Shown: positions 6,582 through 8,589 of the stretch, piece after piece
Position numbering within the stretch: position 1 is the stretch's first letter
Layout of the letters: every line of letters begins with the position of its first letter
DNA from: Alloprevotella tannerae
GTDB taxonomy: Bacteria > Bacteroidota > Bacteroidia > Bacteroidales > Bacteroidaceae
Reading direction: 5' to 3'
NCBI GenBank assembly: GCA_015259305.1
Contig: JABZGO010000066.1
Span: forward strand, 1 to 8,589
Length of the DNA: 8,589 nucleotides
Made by a program: the position numbers and the translations under genes
Notes under the pieces: model-generated
The model's input: only the letters and a program-made list of their open reading frames with translations
What the model was told of the DNA's origin: nothing
The model's database searches: none

Positions 6582-6612
6582 CAAAAGTAGACATTTCTCG
6601 CACGAAATCAAA
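6582..6612 (-). promoter_or_regulatory. Promoter of the FadL-like gene: TTTG-N19-TACTTTTG
   Basis: On the minus strand TTTG (6612-6609) and TACTTTTG (6589-6582) are separated by 19 bp, matching the Bacteroidetes -33/-7 consensus exactly. Transcription would start near 6576, leaving a leader of about 22 nt before the ATG at 6554. This is the best promoter in the window and fixes the gene start. Confidence 0.75.
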
Positions 6613-6926
6613 GTTTTTGTGCAAAATCTGTCGTCTACGACTTTGGATTTTTCTTATTTTTCACCCATAGGAGCAGGATTCTGAAAGCGTCAAAAGCACT
6701 TGATAACATGCTGTAGTGGGTGAATGTCGAACAAAGTGTAGGGCGACGAAAGGCACATAATAAAACAGAAAGGCACGCTGCAACCACCCGAACTTCTTCC
6801 TCATTGGCCGTCCGTAAAGCTCTGCGTCAATTGTATAATAACGCCCTTAATGATTTGAAAATCGGAGAATTATAAGATAAAACATCGATCCATAGCCACC
6901 GAAGTTCTTGTTTCTGAGATTTTTCA

Positions 6927-7014
6927 TCACGAGCGTAAGCCCTTTTTATCACGAGCGTAGATCTGTACTTTCACGAGCGTACACTCGTAACATCACGAGG
7001 CAACTATGCGCTTT
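6927..7014 (+). repeat. Array 2: four 22-bp repeat units with core TCACGAGCGTA
   Basis: Units start at 6927, 6949, 6971 and 6993, exactly 22 bp apart. The first three begin with the identical 11-mer TCACGAGCGTA and the fourth with the degenerate TCACGAGGCAA. The other 11 bases of each unit differ. The array stops sharply on the left (nothing matches at 6905), and on the right no in-phase copy is seen at 7015. It shares with array 1 (1509-1596) the hexamer, the period and longer words, including an 18-nt match with one difference (minus-strand 1521-1504 against 6942-6959). The units are too short for CRISPR and no cas gene is near. It is reminiscent, from memory, of the short tandem repeats inside BrickBuilt MITEs of Porphyromonas gingivalis, but identity to those is not claimed. 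Confidence 0.88.
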
Positions 7015-7205
7015 TGCTTCGGGCGAGCGCTAAAGTTTGTGCGATATCGGACATAATAAGATTTTCTCTTTGCATAATTTAGATGTTGGCAGCCATCAGC
7101 GCACATTTATTCTTCTCTGAAAAGACTTAAAGGAATCTTTGCAGCCTAGCGGGGTCGCCGTGAATAGATGTAACGAAATAAAAGAGCGGATATAATAGAA
7201 AATGT

Positions 7206-7232
7206 GCTTTATCTCACAATAAAGGATAAAGC
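7206..7232 (-). terminator. Hairpin downstream of the helicase gene, possible terminator
   Basis: An 8-bp perfect stem pairs GCTTTATC (7206-7213) with GATAAAGC (7225-7232) around an 11-nt loop. It starts 20 nt after the minus-strand stop of the helicase and is followed on that strand by ACATTTTCT, a modest T run. Confidence 0.5.
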
Positions 7233-7251
7233 GCAAAGGAGGCGAGATGGG

Positions 7252-8589
7252 TCACTCATCGGTCAGCAATTTGAACTTGGCGTATTTCAACAATAAGTTT
7301 TTCGTCCCATTCTGTTCAAAGTCGACCACAGCCTTCATATTGATGCCGCGACCTTCAATGCTGCGGACCACTCCGCGCCCGAAACGCTCGTGAAGTATCG
7401 TTGCGCCCACTTGCAATCCATAACTTGCGCTCCCGGCATCTGTGTTTTCCGTCGTTGTAGCGGCTTGCGATAAGCGGCGCAAGCGGCCTTGTTGAACAGT
7501 CGTGCGTGAGGAGTCGACTTCAAAGGCGGATGAGCGACGACTAAAAGCCTTATCCGCAACAAAAGATGAGCTTGTAGGCGAATTAAAGTCTGACGGCGCC
7601 GGCTTACGGTCAACTTTGGCAGCATCGAACAAGCCCGCCATACGCCCACTATTGAGGTGGCCGAAAGAAGAAAAATCTCTCGCGGACGAATTGACTGTCT
7701 TGACATACTTCGGATCAATTTCTTGCAAGAAAATGCTGGGCTCGCGCAATTCAGAGCGCCCATAAATAAAGCGATTCTTGACGTAAGTTATAAAGCAATG
7801 CGCCTTAGCCCGCGTAACAGCCACATAGAAGAGCCTGCGCTCTTCTTCTAATTCGCGCGCACTATACTTGGCGGCTGTTCCGGGAAAGAGTCCGTCTTCC
7901 AAGCCCGTAACAAAAACGGCCTCAAATTCCAAGCCCTTTGCAGCGTGAACCGTCATCAGCGTCACCTTTGGCTCATCATCATCTTGCTGATCTTGATCTG
8001 TCAGCAAAACGGCTTGCGGAAGATAATCGGCTAAAAGGACTACGCCGGTCTCTTGTTCACTCTCAAAACCTTTAATTAAGTTGAGCAACTCCAGAATATT
8101 CTCCCACTTACTCAAACCTTCGGGCGTGCGGTCGCCCTGCAACTCTTGCGTGATGCCGGACGCTTCAAGCAGTTCGGAAACTAAATCGTAGACGCCCATC
8201 ACATCGGCCCGCGCCTGAAAACTCCGTATAAGTTCGGCAAAGGCATAGAGTTTCTCCAAAGTCCGCCGATTCAAAGCGACGCCAAACTTATCGGGCGCTA
8301 ACAGAACGCTCCACAAAGGCTCGCCATTTCCCCTTGCCGCAGCTATAAGTTTGCTCATCGTCGTCTGTCCGATGCCCCGCGTGGGATAATTAACAATGCG
8401 TAGCAAAGCCTCTTCGTCTTGCGGATTGCAAACTACGCGACAATAAGCAATAATATCTTTAATTTCTTTGCGCTGATAAAAGGACAAGCCGCCATAGACG
8501 CGATAAGGCAAAGCCGCATTGCGAAGTTCACCTTCAAAGGCCCCACTTTGCGCATTCGTACGATAAAGGATGGCTACTTGGTCTAAACT
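7252..8589 (-). CDS. pcrA: UvrD/PcrA-type superfamily 1 DNA helicase, C-terminal part (runs off right edge)
   Basis: The last 445 residues of a 3'-to-5' SF1A helicase acting in nucleotide excision repair, replication restart and removal of stalled RNA polymerase. The frame is open to the window edge, so the N-terminal half (Walker A, motifs Ia-III) lies outside. Visible in order are AILYRTNAQS (residues 6-15), YRVYGGLSFYQRKEIKD (29-45; diagnostic of UvrD/PcrA/Rep), motif V TVHAAKGLEF (213-222) with VTGLEDGLFPG, and motif VI EEERRLFYVAVTRAKA (248-263) with its conserved arginine. A Ser/Thr-rich linker of about 110 residues follows. The final 50 residues (VGATILHERFGRGVVRSIEG, then VVDFEQNGTKNLLLKYAKF) match the PcrA/UvrD Tudor-like C-terminal domain that contacts RNA polymerase. 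That domain separates it from Rep. A TTG near 8511 is internal, not the start. Confidence 0.93.
   Translation of the reverse strand, partial: SLDQVAILYRTNAQSGAFEGELRNAALPYRVYGGLSFYQRKEIKDIIAYCRVVCNPQDEEALLRIVNYPTRGIGQTTMSKLIAAARGNGEPLWSVLLAPDKFGVALNRRTLEKLYAFAELIRSFQARADVMGVYDLVSELLEASGITQELQGDRTPEGLSKWENILELLNLIKGFESEQETGVVLLADYLPQAVLLTDQDQQDDDEPKVTLMTVHAAKGLEFEAVFVTGLEDGLFPGTAAKYSARELEEERRLFYVAVTRAKAHCFITYVKNRFIYGRSELREPSIFLQEIDPKYVKTVNSSARDFSSFGHLNSGRMAGLFDAAKVDRKPAPSDFNSPTSSSFVADKAFSRRSSAFEVDSSRTTVQQGRLRRLSQAATTTENTDAGSASYGLQVGATILHERFGRGVVRSIEGRGINMKAVVDFEQNGTKNLLLKYAKFKLLTDE

Larger units (their letters stand above)
6613..7251. other. 639-bp gene-free gap between two minus-strand genes
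   Basis: No convincing gene, tRNA or known RNA is visible. It contains an 8-bp inverted repeat TTCACCCA/TGGGTGAA (6660-6667 and 6717-6724), two copies of GAAAGGCAC 20 bp apart (6748 and 6768), a GTG-started 51-codon plus-strand frame (6720-6875) without a promoter box, the 22-bp repeat array (6927-7014), and a weak terminator hairpin (7206-7232) for the helicase gene. The gap is large for a same-strand gene pair, consistent with an inserted or decayed element. Confidence 0.6.

Noticed and set aside
6660..6724. 8-bp inverted repeat TTCACCCA/TGGGTGAA with a 49-nt interval, as a possible transposon end pair or operator
   Set aside because: Too short and too widely spaced to stand out, with no target duplication or transposase nearby.
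6720..6875. A 51-codon plus-strand frame with a GTG start, ending LNDLKIGEL
   Set aside because: No promoter box, no ATG, a low-complexity N-terminus and no recognised family. It could be the decayed tail of a gene, but nothing proves it.
6927..7014. CRISPR array
   Set aside because: Repeats of 11 bp and spacers of 11 bp are far below CRISPR dimensions (roughly 21-48 bp each), and no cas gene is in the window.
6993..7106. A 37-codon minus-strand frame downstream of the helicase gene, ending within array 2
   Set aside because: Short, unrecognised, overlapping the repeat array, and placed beyond a probable terminator.
7252..8511. Helicase gene starting at the TTG near 8511
   Set aside because: The same frame continues to the window edge with conserved UvrD/PcrA sequence (AILYRTNAQS), so the TTG is an internal leucine codon.

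Overview
The window looks like a chromosomal segment from a Bacteroidales bacterium, plausibly Porphyromonas-like. Several starts are preceded by the Bacteroidetes -7 promoter box TAnnTTTG, Shine-Dalgarno sites are not evident, and the partial protein at the left edge reads as a Bacteroidetes-type Ffh. Genus placement is inference. No phage, insertion sequence, CRISPR or defence genes are visible. The genes are core or envelope genes, and the unusual content lies in the intergenic DNA.

Layout: (1) 1-140, minus: the N-terminus of ffh (SRP GTPase), running off the left edge. (2) 141-368: a divergent promoter region. (3) 432-1361, plus: a DPM/GtrB-type GT2 glycosyltransferase with two C-terminal membrane helices. 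(4) 1362-1785: a non-coding gap holding a hairpin and a 22-bp-period repeat array (1509-1596). (5) 1786-1959, plus: a 57-aa two-helix membrane protein, followed by a strong hairpin (1988-2028). (6) 2078-4393, minus: a two-gene unit encoding a DUF308/HdeD-like membrane protein and then, 3 nt later, an ArnT/PMT-like polyprenol-sugar transferase. (7) 4457-5017, plus: a histidine phosphatase, divergent from the DUF308 gene with promoter boxes 14 bp apart, ending at a bidirectional terminator (5020-5057). (8) 5064-6554, minus: a FadL-like outer-membrane protein with a canonical TTTG-N19-TACTTTTG promoter. (9) 6613-7251: a second long non-coding gap with another 22-bp-period array (6927-7014). (10) 7252-8589, minus: the C-terminal part of a PcrA/UvrD helicase, running off the right edge.

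Functionally, the GT2 enzyme could make an undecaprenyl-phosphate-linked sugar, and the ArnT-like enzyme could transfer such a lipid-linked sugar to an envelope acceptor on the periplasmic side. They sit on opposite strands about 0.7 kb apart, so a shared pathway is only a hypothesis.

The most interesting signal is a pair of related repeat arrays in the two longest gene-free gaps. Each has four TCACGA/TCGTGA hexamers spaced exactly 22 bp apart, embedded in an 11-bp conserved core (consensus TCACGAGCGTA) alternating with 11 bp of variable sequence. They are not CRISPR. They resemble either a phased protein-binding array or a short MITE-like dispersed element carrying tandem repeats.
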